Below, one piece after another: positions 11,801 to 23,096 of a stretch of DNA of 64,000 bases. Origin of the DNA: Elymus sibiricus (lineage: Eukaryota > Streptophyta > Magnoliopsida > Poales > Poaceae). The translations under genes and the position numbers were made by a program. The DNA lies in the NCBI GenBank assembly GCA_039707655.1, contig CM077676.1, positions 428,025,379 through 428,089,378 of the forward strand, read 5' to 3'. A model generated the notes under the pieces. The model was not told where the DNA came from. It made no database searches and saw only the letters and a program-made list of their open reading frames with translations. Numbering within the stretch: the stretch's first letter is position 1; each line of letters starts with the position of its first letter.

Positions 11801-13257
11801 ACCGCGGCTTTCGCAGCCGAGGTACAGGCGTCCGAGGAGGCAACCCGCAGCGATAAACGCGCCGCTCGCTCTTCGAAGCGCGCCTGGGCCGCACCAATCG
11901 ACCTCGACCATGTACTCCCGCACCCAAAATAGGGATACGGGCTCCTCGCATGCCCTCTCTAGAGTGGGCACTACGTCCCCAGAGCGCATAATTTCGCACT
12001 CAAGATTCCCTGGGTCGTCGAGGAGCCAAAAATTTACTCAAACGTCGGCACGGTTCGAACAAACAACGACGTGGCTTCGAGCGCCCGCACAGGCAAGTCT
12101 CTGTCAAAGAAACAGCCAAACATGACTACGTCATTGTGGTTTCAACCATAGAATGGACTTCAGCAACGTCTCCTTTAAGGAGCTCGGTCAATCAAACACT
12201 TGGAGCGTATAAAGGGCCGGAAAGGCATCAACCTCCGCAAGTCCTCACCATCAATGGTGAACATCTGGTCAACAGCTCGAAAGCGCAGACGTGCGGCAGG
12301 TAGCAGCCCGGATTCTTAAAAATCCAATGACAAATATCCGGCCTGTTTCTTCCTCCCTTTTTACTTTTTACGTTGTATTCTTTCAACTCCTATTGTTGCA
12401 GCTGGGCATGTAAACACTTGAAATTGTGAAATAAAGAAACCGTACCCCTTAAAGGTCCTTATCATATTTCTTCATAAGCATTGCCTCTATGCTACGAAGA
12501 AGTTCTCTAAAAAATATACAATTGTATCACAAGTCCGAAGTATTCGGCGTCTCGGATTTTGGCTTTATATGCATCAGTGTCGAACCTAGATTTTGGTCAA
12601 TAGTTGGGTTGCCCGGCTCCTATGTGTACCCCTTACATTCCCGATGAATTCGGCTATGGGTGTAATGGGAGAACCACTGCGATTGCGCCACCAGGTCAAT
12701 TGGCATGGCGCCTCAGTGGAGAAAGCCAAAAACTGACTATCTAGGTAGGCGCAAACTGGTCCGCTATCCACAAACCGCGTTAAGCGATGTGACGATAGAG
12801 ATCACCCGTGTTAAACGAAGGGCTTTAATTTCTAGCCAAAGTGTGTTATGGCCTAGACCTCGGCCGACCAGGCCGACCACTTCCCACACCGGGGGCTCGT
12901 CACTAGCCCCCACAGTCAAACTCCTATGACTAAGTGAAAGTCATAAAGCCACTATAGTCTGATTGCCTAGTTCCTATAAGCACCGACCACCTCTGGGCAC
13001 CGAAACGTCGGCTAAGGGTCAAAAGTTCCTCAAGGAACACCCTTTGTATGATCTACACTGGGGCTGAAGCCGACGACTGGCCACTTTCAGTTTAAAACAG
13101 TCATCCAGGAGGTAAAACTAATTGAAAAACATACATGGAATTTAAAGCCATAGTCATTCAAGCAAAAGATAAACTTTTGTACACCACACACTTCGGCATT
13201 CCGAAGTACTATTTAGAAATACATAGTGTCCTTTGGACACATGTCTTCGGTGATACG
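11801..13257. other. Noncoding internal region between gag-PR and antisense ORF
   Basis: A short extension of the protease frame is soon closed by many stops. Beyond about 12300 the sequence is AT-richer, with an AATAAA at 12431-12436 that could end the sense transcript. I see no reverse transcriptase, RNase H or integrase motifs here on either strand, where an autonomous Gypsy element would carry them. Confidence 0.5.
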
Positions 13258-13260
13258 GGC

Positions 13261-14634
13261 TCACTCCTCCACCTCGGTGAAGAACTGTTCTGCGGTGCGC
13301 GGCTTATCGGCAGGAGGGCCCGTAGTGCATGTCACCGCATCAACCATTCGGAAGTGCATCTTCACGCAGGCATATGCCCTCTGCGCTCCTTCAAAGCACG
13401 CGGACCTCCTCCAGTGGTTCACGCAGGGCACGGCATCTCGGAGACGGGCTGTCAGGCCGAAGAGGCTGTTGGGCATGGCTTCGGCAGGCCACAACGCGAC
13501 GCAGAGGTCCTGGAGCGCCGGTCTCGTCATGCGAAACAACTCCACCAGCTGCTCCATTCGATGATTTAGCAGCCGTGCTGACAGCGACCCCGGGAACTGC
13601 CCCCAAAAGGTCTTCTCTGCCTCGTGACCCACCAGCTGGCCTAAGTACACCACCGCACCCGCCGCGCTCTGCGGAAGATCCGCGAAGACCTCTGTGGAAC
13701 GCCATAATTGGGTAAGCTCGATACACCCTTTGCTGCCAAACGTACACTGCAGCAGAAATAGCTTACCCGAGGCGATTTGCTCCAATTGCTGGAGCGCCTC
13801 ATGGTCAGCCCGGGCCGTGGTCTTGAGCTCGGAGTGGGCAAGTTGGAGCTTCTCGAGCTCCTCCTTCATTTGCTTTCCATCCGCCTGAACCTTGTCGCGC
13901 TCCTCAAACAAGCCCTTCAGCGTCTCCTCGACCTCCGCGACCCATGTCTGGTCCTTCTCCCCGGCTACCTTCTCGGCGGCTCGGGCCTTCTCTGCTTCCG
14001 CGGCCGCAGTTTCATGCTACTTCACCTCCTGCCGAGCCTTTTCGAGCTCGGCCTTGAGCATCTCAAGCTCTGCAAACGCTGCTGTCATTGACACAGTTCG
14101 GCCTTAGTTTTTAATTTGGCAAAACACATCATAACTCTTTCATACAAAGTATAATGCAAGTTTAACTTGCTTACCTTGAGACTGCTCGAATTTCTGGTTC
14201 ACCAGGTTAAGGTCCTTCTGGGACCTCTCGAGCTTCCGATTTATCTCCGCAATCTCCTCGGAGACGGAGTCCGGAACCGAAGTCGAAACCTGGCAGCAAA
14301 AATACTTATTACAAAGGCAACTGCAAACTTATTAGAGTTCCAGGACGGTTGGCTTGAGCAACGCCCTGGGGGCTACCTGACAGGCTCCTCCTAAATTATA
14401 CGACCCCAATGCCGGTTTCTTGAAACCGACTTCGGGCTCGGGGGCTACTCACTCATTAAGCCGTTTAGCAGGTTGTGCTATTATGTCCTCGGACAAATAC
14501 ATAAATCACTATGAGGTTCTTAAAAACCTCATGCAGGCCTCTCTCAAAAAAAAACCTCATGCAGGCCGGCCTCTGTGGACCGGAAGCCCTGCAGCGCCAT
14601 GCCTATCAAGGCACGGTGCTCTTCCTTGATGGAG
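13261..14634 (-). pseudogene. Antisense ORF, C-terminal coiled-coil half
   Basis: Read on the minus strand, this continues the antisense ORF after the 8.45 kb nested insertion. The first piece (14634-14560) has LIGMALQGF and a region with stops, then a segment ending QSQG followed by a GTAAGC splice donor near 14176. Next is an exon from about 14085 starting at a CAG acceptor, rich in Ala, Glu and Lys (about 14085-13770), a predicted coiled coil, and the globular C-terminal part with FWGQFPGSL and LRDAVPCVNHWRRSACFEGA, ending at 13261. One TAG lies near 14017. Such Ala/Glu-rich tails normally follow the PF04195 domain in grass retrotransposon-associated proteins. Role unknown. Confidence 0.65.
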
Positions 14635-14639
14635 GAGCC

Positions 14640-16196
14640 TGATACGTCTCCAACGTATCTATAATTTTTGATTGTTCCATGCTATTATAGTATCAACCTT
14701 GGATGTTTTTATATACATTTACAACAATTATATATCATTTTTTGGGACTAACCTATTAACTTAGTGCCTAGTGCCAGTTGCTGTTTTTTGCCTGTTTTTG
14801 GTTTTCCAGAATATTAGTACCAAACGAAGTCCAAATGCCACGAAACATTTTGGAGATTTTTTTTCTGGACATAACAAACACTAGAAGCTTTGGGAGGGGA
14901 CGAGAAGATGAAGCAGTGGCCCACGAGGCACCACGGCGCCCCCAGGGGGCGCCCTGGTACCTCGTGGGGCCCACACAGCTCCGTTTGACCTAATTCCACC
15001 TCTATAAATTCTCTAAAATTGGGAAACCAATAGAGGAGTCCACGAAATACTTTTTCTGCCGCCGCAAGCTTCTGTTCTCGAGAGATCCCATCTGGAAGAC
15101 TTTTCCGGTACTCCACCGGAGGGGGATTCGATCACGGAGGGGCTCTCCATAAACCTTGTTGCCCTTCCGATGATGCGTGAGTAGTATACCACAGACCTTT
15201 AGGTCCATAGTTAATAGCTAGATGGCTTCTTCTCTCTTTTTGATCTTCAATACAATGTTCTCCTCTATGTTCTTGGAGTTCTATCCGATGTAATCACTTT
15301 TTGCGGTGTGTTTGTTGGGATCCGATGAATTCTGAGTTTATGATCAGATTATCCATGAATATTATTTGAGTCTTCTCTGAACTCTTTTATGCATGATTAT
15401 TATAGCTTCGTATTTCTCTCCGATCTATTGATTTGGTTTGACCAACTAAATTGATTTATCTGGCAATGGGAGAGGTGCTTTGTAATGGGTTCGATCTTGC
15501 GGTGCTCAATCCTAGTGACAGAAAGGGACATGACACGTATGTATCGTTGCTATTAAGGGTAAAAAGATGGGGTTTATTCATGCGTGAGGTTACTTTGTCT
15601 ACATCATGTCATCTTGCTTCAGGCATTACTCCGTTCTTTATGGACTTAATACAGTAGATGCATGCTGGATAGCGGTCGATGTGTGGAGTAATAGTAGTAG
15701 ATGCAGGCAGGAGTCGGTCTACTTGTCTCGGACATGATGCCTATATACATGATCATTGCCTTGGATATAGTCATGATTATTTGCTTTTTTATCAATTGCC
15801 CAACTGTAATTTGTTCACCCACCGTATGCTATTTTCATGAGAGAAGCCTCTACTGAAAACTATGGCCTCCGGGTCTACTTCTATCATAAATTAAAAATCC
15901 TAAAAATACCTTGCTGCACTTTTACTTTATTTTTTTTATTTTGTATTTTTGTTCGATCTATTTATCTATCACCATACAATTTAATCTTGCAATTAACCGC
16001 CAAGGATTGACAACCCCTTGTTTGCGTTGGGTGCAAGGATTTGTTATTTTGTGTGCAGGTACTGTTAACTTGGTGTTGCGTGATTCTCCTACTGGATTGA
16101 TAACCTTGGTTTCATAACTGAGGGAAATACTTATCTCTACTATCCTGCATCATCCCTTCCTCTTCGGGGAAAAAGCAACGCAGATCACAAGTAGCA
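14640..16196 (+). repeat. 5' LTR of the Sabrina-like element (1557 bp)
   Basis: Starts TGATACGTCTCCAACG and ends CAAGTAGCA, directly followed by the tRNA primer site. It is highly similar to the 3' LTR at 19813-23091 once the solo LTR there is removed, and to the LTRs at 58116-59680 and 63209 onward. It contains a TATA box at 15003-15009. Open frames inside (for example 15451-15657) are not genes. Confidence 0.9.
15003..15009 (+). promoter_or_regulatory. TATA box of the 5' LTR promoter
   Basis: TATAAAT in the context CACCTCTATAAATTCTC, about 365 bp into the LTR and after a GC-rich patch, is the obvious U3 core promoter. The same box is kept in the other copies (near 20152, 58487 and 63572). 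Transcription would start some 30 bp downstream. Confidence 0.55.
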
Positions 16197-16207
16197 GGAA
16201 GAATTTC

Positions 16208-16225
16208 TGGCGCCGTTGCCGGGGA
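16208..16225 (+). other. Primer-binding site, tRNA-Asp type
   Basis: TGGCGCCGTTGCCGGGGA, 11 bp after the LTR end, is the reverse complement of the 3' end of plant tRNA-Asp including CCA (compared from memory). It would prime minus-strand DNA synthesis. The second copy (59692-59709) is degenerate, and the A/B family uses a variant (52229-52246). Confidence 0.8.
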
Positions 16226-16429
16226 GACATCATCAAAATCTATCAAGTACCTATGCATAAACTTTCATCTCCTTGCATTTATTTTATTTTCCTTTGCCTC
16301 TCGTTTTCATCTCCCCCACTTCTAATTTTCTTTTACAAAAACACAAAAATATTTTATTTGCTTGTTTGCTTGTGTTGCCATGTGCTTCCTATTTGCTTGC
16401 ATCTTTGCTTGCTAAAAAAATCTATTGAT

Positions 16430-17287
16430 ATGGATCCTCATCCACTAGCTAATCTTTTCAAAAGACCCAATTATGATGAACAAATTGCTAGTGAGTTGAG
16501 TTCACTTGATTATCTCTATGAAGTTTTGATTGAAAATCATGAATCTGAAAATTGTGATGAAGTGTTGAAAGAAGAAATTTATAAAGTGATTCATGATAGC
16601 TCCTTGAATGAAAAGCATGATTGTAATGATTTTATTATAAATTCTATTAATGTCAATTGTGCTAATAATATGCAAAGCTACAATCTTGGGGATGATAATG
16701 TTGTTATGTTTGCTACTTATTGCAATGATCACGATTGGGGTGATAATGTTTCTTATGATCTCGAAAATTTATTTAAGCCTCATGAAGAATATGTTATTGA
16801 TAATAATGTTTGCAATAATATTAAAAGTGGGTTTGTAAGAGTGTTAACTTTAGGTAATAATGATCCCACCACTTTGGAGAATTATCAATCTTATGAATTT
16901 TATGATAAAAGTGGGTTTGGAGAGGTCGTGACTTTAGTTGATGTTAATCCCACTATCTTGGAAGATTATAAAACTTTTATGCATGTGGATCATGAAGAGA
17001 ATATTTTACATGATTGCTATACTGTTGAATTTGAATATGACCCTACATGTTATTATTATGAGAGAGGCAAATATGGTTATAGGAATTTTCATGTTGCTAA
17101 ATTACCTCTCGTTATGTTGAGATTGTCAATGTTTTATTCTTCTTCCTTGCATATGCTAGATATTTCTTGTCTTGATAATTTGTTTGCTTATAAAATGCCT
17201 ATTCATAGGAAGTATGTTAGACTTAAATGTGTTTGTCACATGTTTCATGATGCTCTCTTTGTGTTTAAATTACTATCTTTCATGTGA
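16430..17287 (+). CDS. 285-aa ORF of the Sabrina-like element, function unknown
   Basis: This is the only fully open element gene in the window. I chose the ATG at 16430 because the second copy (59914) begins its homologous frame at the same MDPHP start. The frame is open further upstream (to 16253), but that extension is a hydrophobic, non-conserved leader. The protein is acidic and Asn/Asp-rich. It starts MDPHPLANLFKR, contains paired GFVRVLTLGNNDPTTLE and GFGEVVTLVDVNPTILE segments that look like an internal duplication (about residues 125-175), a YYYERG motif and a C-terminal IHRKYVRLKC..HMFHDALF block. It lies directly after the primer site, where gag normally sits, but I see no gag domain or zinc knuckle. 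Confidence 0.7.
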   Translation: MDPHPLANLFKRPNYDEQIASELSSLDYLYEVLIENHESENCDEVLKEEIYKVIHDSSLNEKHDCNDFIINSINVNCANNMQSYNLGDDNVVMFATYCNDHDWGDNVSYDLENLFKPHEEYVIDNNVCNNIKSGFVRVLTLGNNDPTTLENYQSYEFYDKSGFGEVVTLVDVNPTILEDYKTFMHVDHEENILHDCYTVEFEYDPTCYYYERGKYGYRNFHVAKLPLVMLRLSMFYSSSLHMLDISCLDNLFAYKMPIHRKYVRLKCVCHMFHDALFVFKLLSFM

Positions 17288-19812
17288 GCATCATTGAAAT
17301 CTCAAGCCTATCTTAATGGCTATAAAGAAAGTGCTTGTTGGGAGGCAACCCAATGAATAAAATAAAAAAAATTCTTTTTATTTATGTTCTTGTGTGTTTT
17401 CACAATTATGCTACTGTTATGATTGTGTTTTCATGTTTTAATTAGTGTTTGTGCCAAGTAAAGCCTTTGGGATGATTTGGAAGATAGTATAATTGATGCT
17501 GTTTGGAAAACAGAAAGTTTTGCGCCCAGTGCTGGAATTTTAATTCTGTACTGGAGCATCAGAAAAATCTGAAATTTTTGCACAGTATTTGTATATGAAT
17601 TATCCATGTTGTCCAAATTTTTCAGAAGTTTTGGAGTTACATAAGTGTAGCTTTTAAATAGATCTTTACAGACTTTTCTGTTTTAGACACATTCTGTTTT
17701 TGTTGCATAGTTTGCTTATTTTGATGAATCTATGGATCGTATCGGGGGGTATGAGTCATGGAGAAGTTGGAGTACAGTAGCATTATGCCAATATTAAATA
17801 TGAATCAATTTACAACAGTACTTAAAGTTAAGGATTTATTTGTATACTAACGGATCTCACGAAGGTTTTGTTGAGTTTTGTGTGATTGAAGGTTTCAAGT
17901 TTTGGGTGAGATCATGATAGATGAAGGAATAAGGAGTGGCAAGAGCTTAAGCTTGGGGATGCCCAAGGCACCCCAAGGTAATATTCAAGGAAGACTCAAG
18001 CGTCTAAGCTTGGGGATGCCCCGGAAGGCATCCCCTCTTTCTTCTACCAACTATCGGTAATTTTACTTGGAGCTATATTTTTATTCATCACATGATATGT
18101 GTTTTACTTGGAGCGTCATGTATTATATGAGTCTTTGCTTTGCTTTCTTTTTAGTTTTTCACAATCATCTTTGCTGGACACACCTATTTGAGAGACCCAC
18201 ACGTTAATCATGATTTGTTAGAATACTCTATGTGCTTCACTTAAAAATTTTGAGCTAGGCAGTTGCTCTAGTGCTTCACTTAAATCTTTTTGAGCACGGC
18301 GGTGGCTATATTTTGAAGAAATATTTAAACTCGCATGCTTCACTTATATTATTTTGAGAGTTGATAATATTGAAATTTTGAAGAAATATTTCAACTCTCA
18401 TGCTTCACTTATATTATTTTGAGAGTTGATAAATTTTAAAGAAATATGTGCACTCTCATGCTTCACTTATATCTTTTTGAGAGTTTATAATAGTAATGGT
18501 AATTTGCACAAGATATGAATTTGGTCCCAAAGTGATGAATATTCAAGAGGGATAAAATAAAAACTTTCATATAGATCATTGGATATGATAAGTTTGATTC
18601 CTTGCAATAGTTTTGCGATATGGAGATGATAATATGTGAGTCATGTTAATGAGTAATTATGATTTAGTAAGAATATTGGTGTTAAGGTTTGTGATTCCCT
18701 ATGCATGCACATTAAACCAATAGTTATGCAACGAAATTATATCCTACTTATGTTGCATTATTCGGTGTTAGTTATGTTCAATGCATGTTTATGACCGTTT
18801 TAGCTTTTTGGTTGGTTGCTTCTCAATCTATTTGCTAGCCTTCATTTGTACTAAGCGGGAATACTGCTTGTGCATCCAAACTCTTTAAACCCAAGTTGTG
18901 CCAAATGAGTCCACCATATCTACCTATATGCGGTATTTCAATGCCGTTCCAAGTAAATTTGCATGTGCCAACTCTAATTTTTCAAAATAATTTTCCGTTT
19001 TGTGTGCCCGTACCGCTCATGAAGCGGCAGGGGGTGGCCAATATTTTCCATGCTAGGTGTGTTATTCTCACAATGAGTGTTTATTCACTTGTCATTGCAC
19101 CAGAGAGTGGCTGGTAATAGGGATGCCCAGTCCCAGAATGAATCAAAATTAATAATAACAAATTCCTTGGAAAGTGTTGGTATGGAAGGCACCCATGGAT
19201 ACTGCTAGCCATGGATTGTGAAAGAATGGTGGAAAGCAAATAAACTTTATTTTTTGTTTGGGAACCGCCTATGATGTGTCTAGCATGGAAAATATTGGGA
19301 ATTCTTGGTCATTTTCGTTGACAGGAAAAGCATGCCTCTCAAAATAATTTTATCTCTCTAATTTAAGCTTTGAGCTCTGGCACATTTGCAAATCTCTGCT
19401 TCCCTCTGTGAAAGGCCTATCTATTTAATTTTATGCAATTTTTATTTTTATTTTTGAGTCTCCATCTTCTCTTACAAAGCACCAACTAGAGAGCACTATT
19501 GTCATACTGTGCATTGTGTGTAGCTAATATTGAGTGTGTTTCATGAATGGATCAATGATTGTGCATAATGGACTAGGGATAACTTTCTTTAGCGTTGATA
19601 TTTTGAAAGACATGGTTGCTTGTTAGTGTGCTTGAGTATTTATATCTTCATGTCCAACTATAGACTATTGCTTTGAATCATTCAAGTCCAAATGTCCATG
19701 CTACAAAAGAAAAGAATATATGATGAATATGATAGGTAGCATTCCACATCAAAAATTCTGTTTTTATCATTTACCTACTCGAGGACGAGCAGGAATTAAG
19801 CTTGGGGGTGCT
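17288..19812 (+). other. Noncoding internal region of the Sabrina-like element
   Basis: This long AT-rich region has no supportable ORF. It carries one copy of the AAGCTTGGGGAT module (near 17950 and 18005), a short tandem array (18226-18487), and ends in CTACTCGAGGACGAGCAGG plus AAGCTTGGGGGTGCT, the polypurine tract before the 3' LTR. A conserved GCTTGTTGGGAGGCAACCCAA block at 17332-17352 has a near-palindromic GTTGGG..CCCAA core that could fold as a small hairpin. Confidence 0.6.
18226..18487 (+). repeat. Imperfect tandem array, ~60-75 bp units
   Basis: Units repeat the phrase TGCTTCACTTATAT..TTTTGAGAGTTGATAA and GAAGAAATAT with CTCTCATG between. At least four degenerate units are visible (starting near 18233, 18270, 18348, 18403, 18458). 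The same array is shorter in the copy at 61695-61885, so unit number varies between element copies. Confidence 0.65.
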
Positions 19813-22800
19813 TGATATGTCTCCACGCTATTATAGTATCAATCTTGGATGTTTTTATATACATTAAAAACAATTATATATCATTTTTTGGGACTAACCT
19901 ATTAACTTAGTGCCCAGTGCCAGTTACTGTTTTTTGCCTGTTTTTGGTTTTCCAGAATATCAGTACCAAATGAAGTCCAAATGCCACAAAACTTTTTGGA
20001 GATTTTTTTTCTAGACATAACAAACACTAGAACCTTTGGGAGGGGATGAGAAGATGAAGCAGTGGCCCACGAGGCACCACGGCGCACCCCAGGGGGGCGC
20101 ACCCTGGTACCTCGTGGGGCCCACACAGCTCCATTTGACCTAATTCCACCTCTATAAATTCTCTAAAATCGGGAAACCAGGAGAGAAGAACACGAAATAC
20201 TTTTTCCGCTGCCGCAAGCTTCTGTTCTCGAGAGATCCCATCTGGAGGCCTTTTCCGGTACTCCGCCGGAGGGGGATTCGATCATGGAGGGGCTCTCCAT
20301 CAACCTTGCTGCCCTTCCGATGATGCGTGAGTAGTTTACCACAGACCTTCGGGTCCATAGTTAGTAGCTAGATGGCTTCTTCTCTCTTTTTGATCTTCAA
20401 TACAATGTTCTCCTCGATGTGCTTGGAGTTCTATCTGATGTAATGACTTTTTGCGGTGTGTTTGTTGGGATCCGATGAATTGTGAGTTTATGACCAGATT
20501 ATCCATGAATATTACTTGAGTCTTCTCTGAACTCTTTTATGCATGATTATTATAGCTTCGTATTTCTCTCCGATCTATTGATTTGGTTTGGCCATCTAGA
20601 TTGATTTATCTGGCAATGGGAGAGGTGCTTTGTAATGGGTTCGATCTTGCAGTGCTCAATCCCAGTCACAGAAAGGGACATGACACGTATGTATTGTTGC
20701 TATTAAGGGTAAAAAGATGGGGTTTATTCATGCGTGAGTTTACTTTGTCTACTGTTGGGGAATGTTGCATGGAAAACAAAAAATTTCTACGCACACGCAA
20801 GATCTATCCATGGAGATGCATAGCTACGAGAAGGGGAGTGTGTCTACGTACCCTCGTAGACCGTAAGCGGAAGTGTTAGAACAACACGGTTGATGTCGTC
20901 GAACAACTTCACGATCCAACCGACCGAGCACCGAACGTACGGCACCTCCGCGTTCAGCACACGTTCAGCTCGGTGACATCCTCGACTTCTTGATCCAGCA
21001 AGACAGCGAGGTAGTGGATGAGTTCCGGCAGCACGACGGCGTGGTGACGGTGATGGTGATGCTATCTCCGCAGGGCTTCGCCCAAGTACTGCGAAAATAT
21101 GACCGAGGGACGGAACTGTGGAGGGGGGCGCCGCACAGGGCTAAGACAATGTTGTTTTCTTTGGGGCGCCCCCTCTCCTCTATTTATATATGTGTAGGGG
21201 CTTGGAGTAGAAGGAATAGTGCCACGTGAACAGTAACCGTGAATAGTACACACGTGGACTTGGACTCCAAAGTCCAATCCTATTCCTACTAGGACTCTCC
21301 CTTTTTTCCTTCCCTAGCTGCGTGGACTTTTGAGGACTTGGTGCGCCTGGCCCAATAAGGCCAGGGCACCTCCCCTTAGCCCATGCCAGCCCTTGGGACG
21401 TGGTGGACCCACTTGTGGACTTCCGGACCCCTCCGGAATCCTCCGGAACCTTCTGGAAGCTTCCCGGTACAATACGGAAAAAACTGCACCTTTTTCCGGA
21501 ACCCAAAATATGACTTCCCATATATAAATCTTTACCTCTCGACCATTCCGAGACTCCTCGTGACGTCTGGGATCTCATCCAGGACTCCGAACAACATTCG
21601 GTTACCAATTCACATAACTCATATAACACTATATCGTCAACGAACGTTAAGCATGCGGACCCTACGGGTTCGGGAATGATGTAGACATGACTGAGACGCC
21701 CCTCCGGTCAATAACCAATAGCGGAACCTGGATGCTCATATTGGTTCCTACATATTCCACGAAGATCTTATCGGTCGAACCGCAATGACAACATACGTAA
21801 TTCCCTTTGTCCGTCGGTATGTTACTTGCCCGAGATTCGATCGTCGGTATCTCCATACCTAGTTCAATGTCGTTACCGGCAAGTCTCTTTACTCGTTCCG
21901 TAATACATCATCCCGTAACTAACTCCTTAGTCACTTTGCTTGCAAGCTTCTTCTGATGTGCATTACCGAGAGGGCCCAGAGATACCTCTCCGAAACACGG
22001 AGTGACAAATCCCAGTCTTGATCCATGCCAACTCAACGGACACCTTCGGAGATACCTGTAGAGCATCTTTATGATCACCCAGTTACGTTGTGACGTTTGA
22101 TAGCACACAAGGTATTCCTCCAGTATCCGGGAGTTGCATGATCTCATGGTCGGAGGAACATGTATTTGACATTCAAGAAAGCAGTAGCAATAAACAGAAC
22201 GATCATATGCTAAGCTAATAGATGGGTCTTGTCCATCACATCATTCTCCTAATGATGTGATCCCGTTATCAAATTACAACTCATGTCTATGGTTAGGAAA
22301 CCTTAACCATCTTTGATCAACGAGCTAGTATAGTAGAGGCTCACTAGGGACACGGTATTTGTTTATGTATTCACACATGTATTTAAGTTTCCGGTCAATA
22401 CAATTCTAGCATGAATAATAAACCTTTATCATGAACAAGGAAATATAAAATAATAACAACTTTATTATTGCCTCTAGGGCATATTTCCATCATCTACATC
22501 ATGTCATCTTGCTTAAGGCGTTACTCCATTCTTTATGGACTTAATACACTAGATGCATGCTGGATAGCGGTCGATGTGTGGAGTAATAGTAGTAGATGCA
22601 GGCAGGAGTCGGTCTACTTGCCTTGGACCTGATGCCTATATACATGATCATTGCCTTGGATATCGTCATGATTATTTGTTTTCTATCAATTGCCCAACAG
22701 TAATTTGTTCACCCACGGTATGCTATTTTCATGAGAGAAGCCTCTAGTGAAAACTATGGGCCCCGGGTCTACTTCTATCATAAATTAAAAATCCTAAAAA

Positions 22801-23091
22801 CACCTTGCTACACTTTTAATTTATTTATTTTATTTTGTATTTTTGTTCGATCTATTTATCTATCAGCATACAATTTAATCTTGCAATTTACCGCCAAGGG
22901 ATTGACAACCCCTTGTTTGCGTTGGGTGCAAGGATTTGTTATTTTGTGTGCAGGTACTGTTAACGAGGTGTTGCATTATTCTCCTACTGGATTGATAACC
23001 TTGGTTTCATAACTGAGGGAAATACTTATCTCTACTGTATTGCATCATCCCTTCGTCTTCGGGGAAAAACCAACGCAGATCACAAGTAGCA
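19813..23091 (+). repeat. 3' LTR of the Sabrina-like element, split by a solo LTR
   Basis: It starts TGATATGTCTCC and ends CAAGTAGCA. Without the insertion at 20753-22492 and its TSD it measures about 1534 bp, against 1557 bp for the 5' LTR. A deletion of roughly 30 bp just after the first 12 bases (the AACGTATCTATAATTTTTG stretch present in the 5' LTR) explains most of the difference. Confidence 0.9.
20753..22492 (+). mobile_element. Solo LTR of a BARE-1/Angela/WIS-type Copia element (1740 bp)
   Basis: It starts TGTTGGGGAATGTTGCATGG and ends CCTCTAGGGCATATTTCCATCA, the well-known termini of this Triticeae Copia group. The target duplication TCTAC is present at 20748-20752 and 22493-22497, so it is a complete solo LTR left by unequal recombination. 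A TATTTATA box lies near 21180. No PBS or coding region is attached. It is nested in the 3' LTR of the Sabrina-like element and is therefore younger than it. Confidence 0.95.
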
Positions 23092-23096
23092 GAGCC

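Larger units (their letters stand above)
14640..23091 (+). mobile_element. Sabrina-like Gypsy element without pol, complete with TSD
   Basis: Both ends are defined. The 5-bp duplication GAGCC lies at 14635-14639 and 23092-23096, the termini are TG and CA, and there are two LTRs (14640-16196 and 19813-23091, the latter holding a solo LTR). A primer-binding site follows the 5' LTR. The internal region is only 3.6 kb with a single 285-aa ORF; protease, reverse transcriptase and integrase are absent. It is therefore non-autonomous and would rely on a related element for its enzymes. It is inserted in the antisense ORF of the surrounding Gypsy element. Confidence 0.9.
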
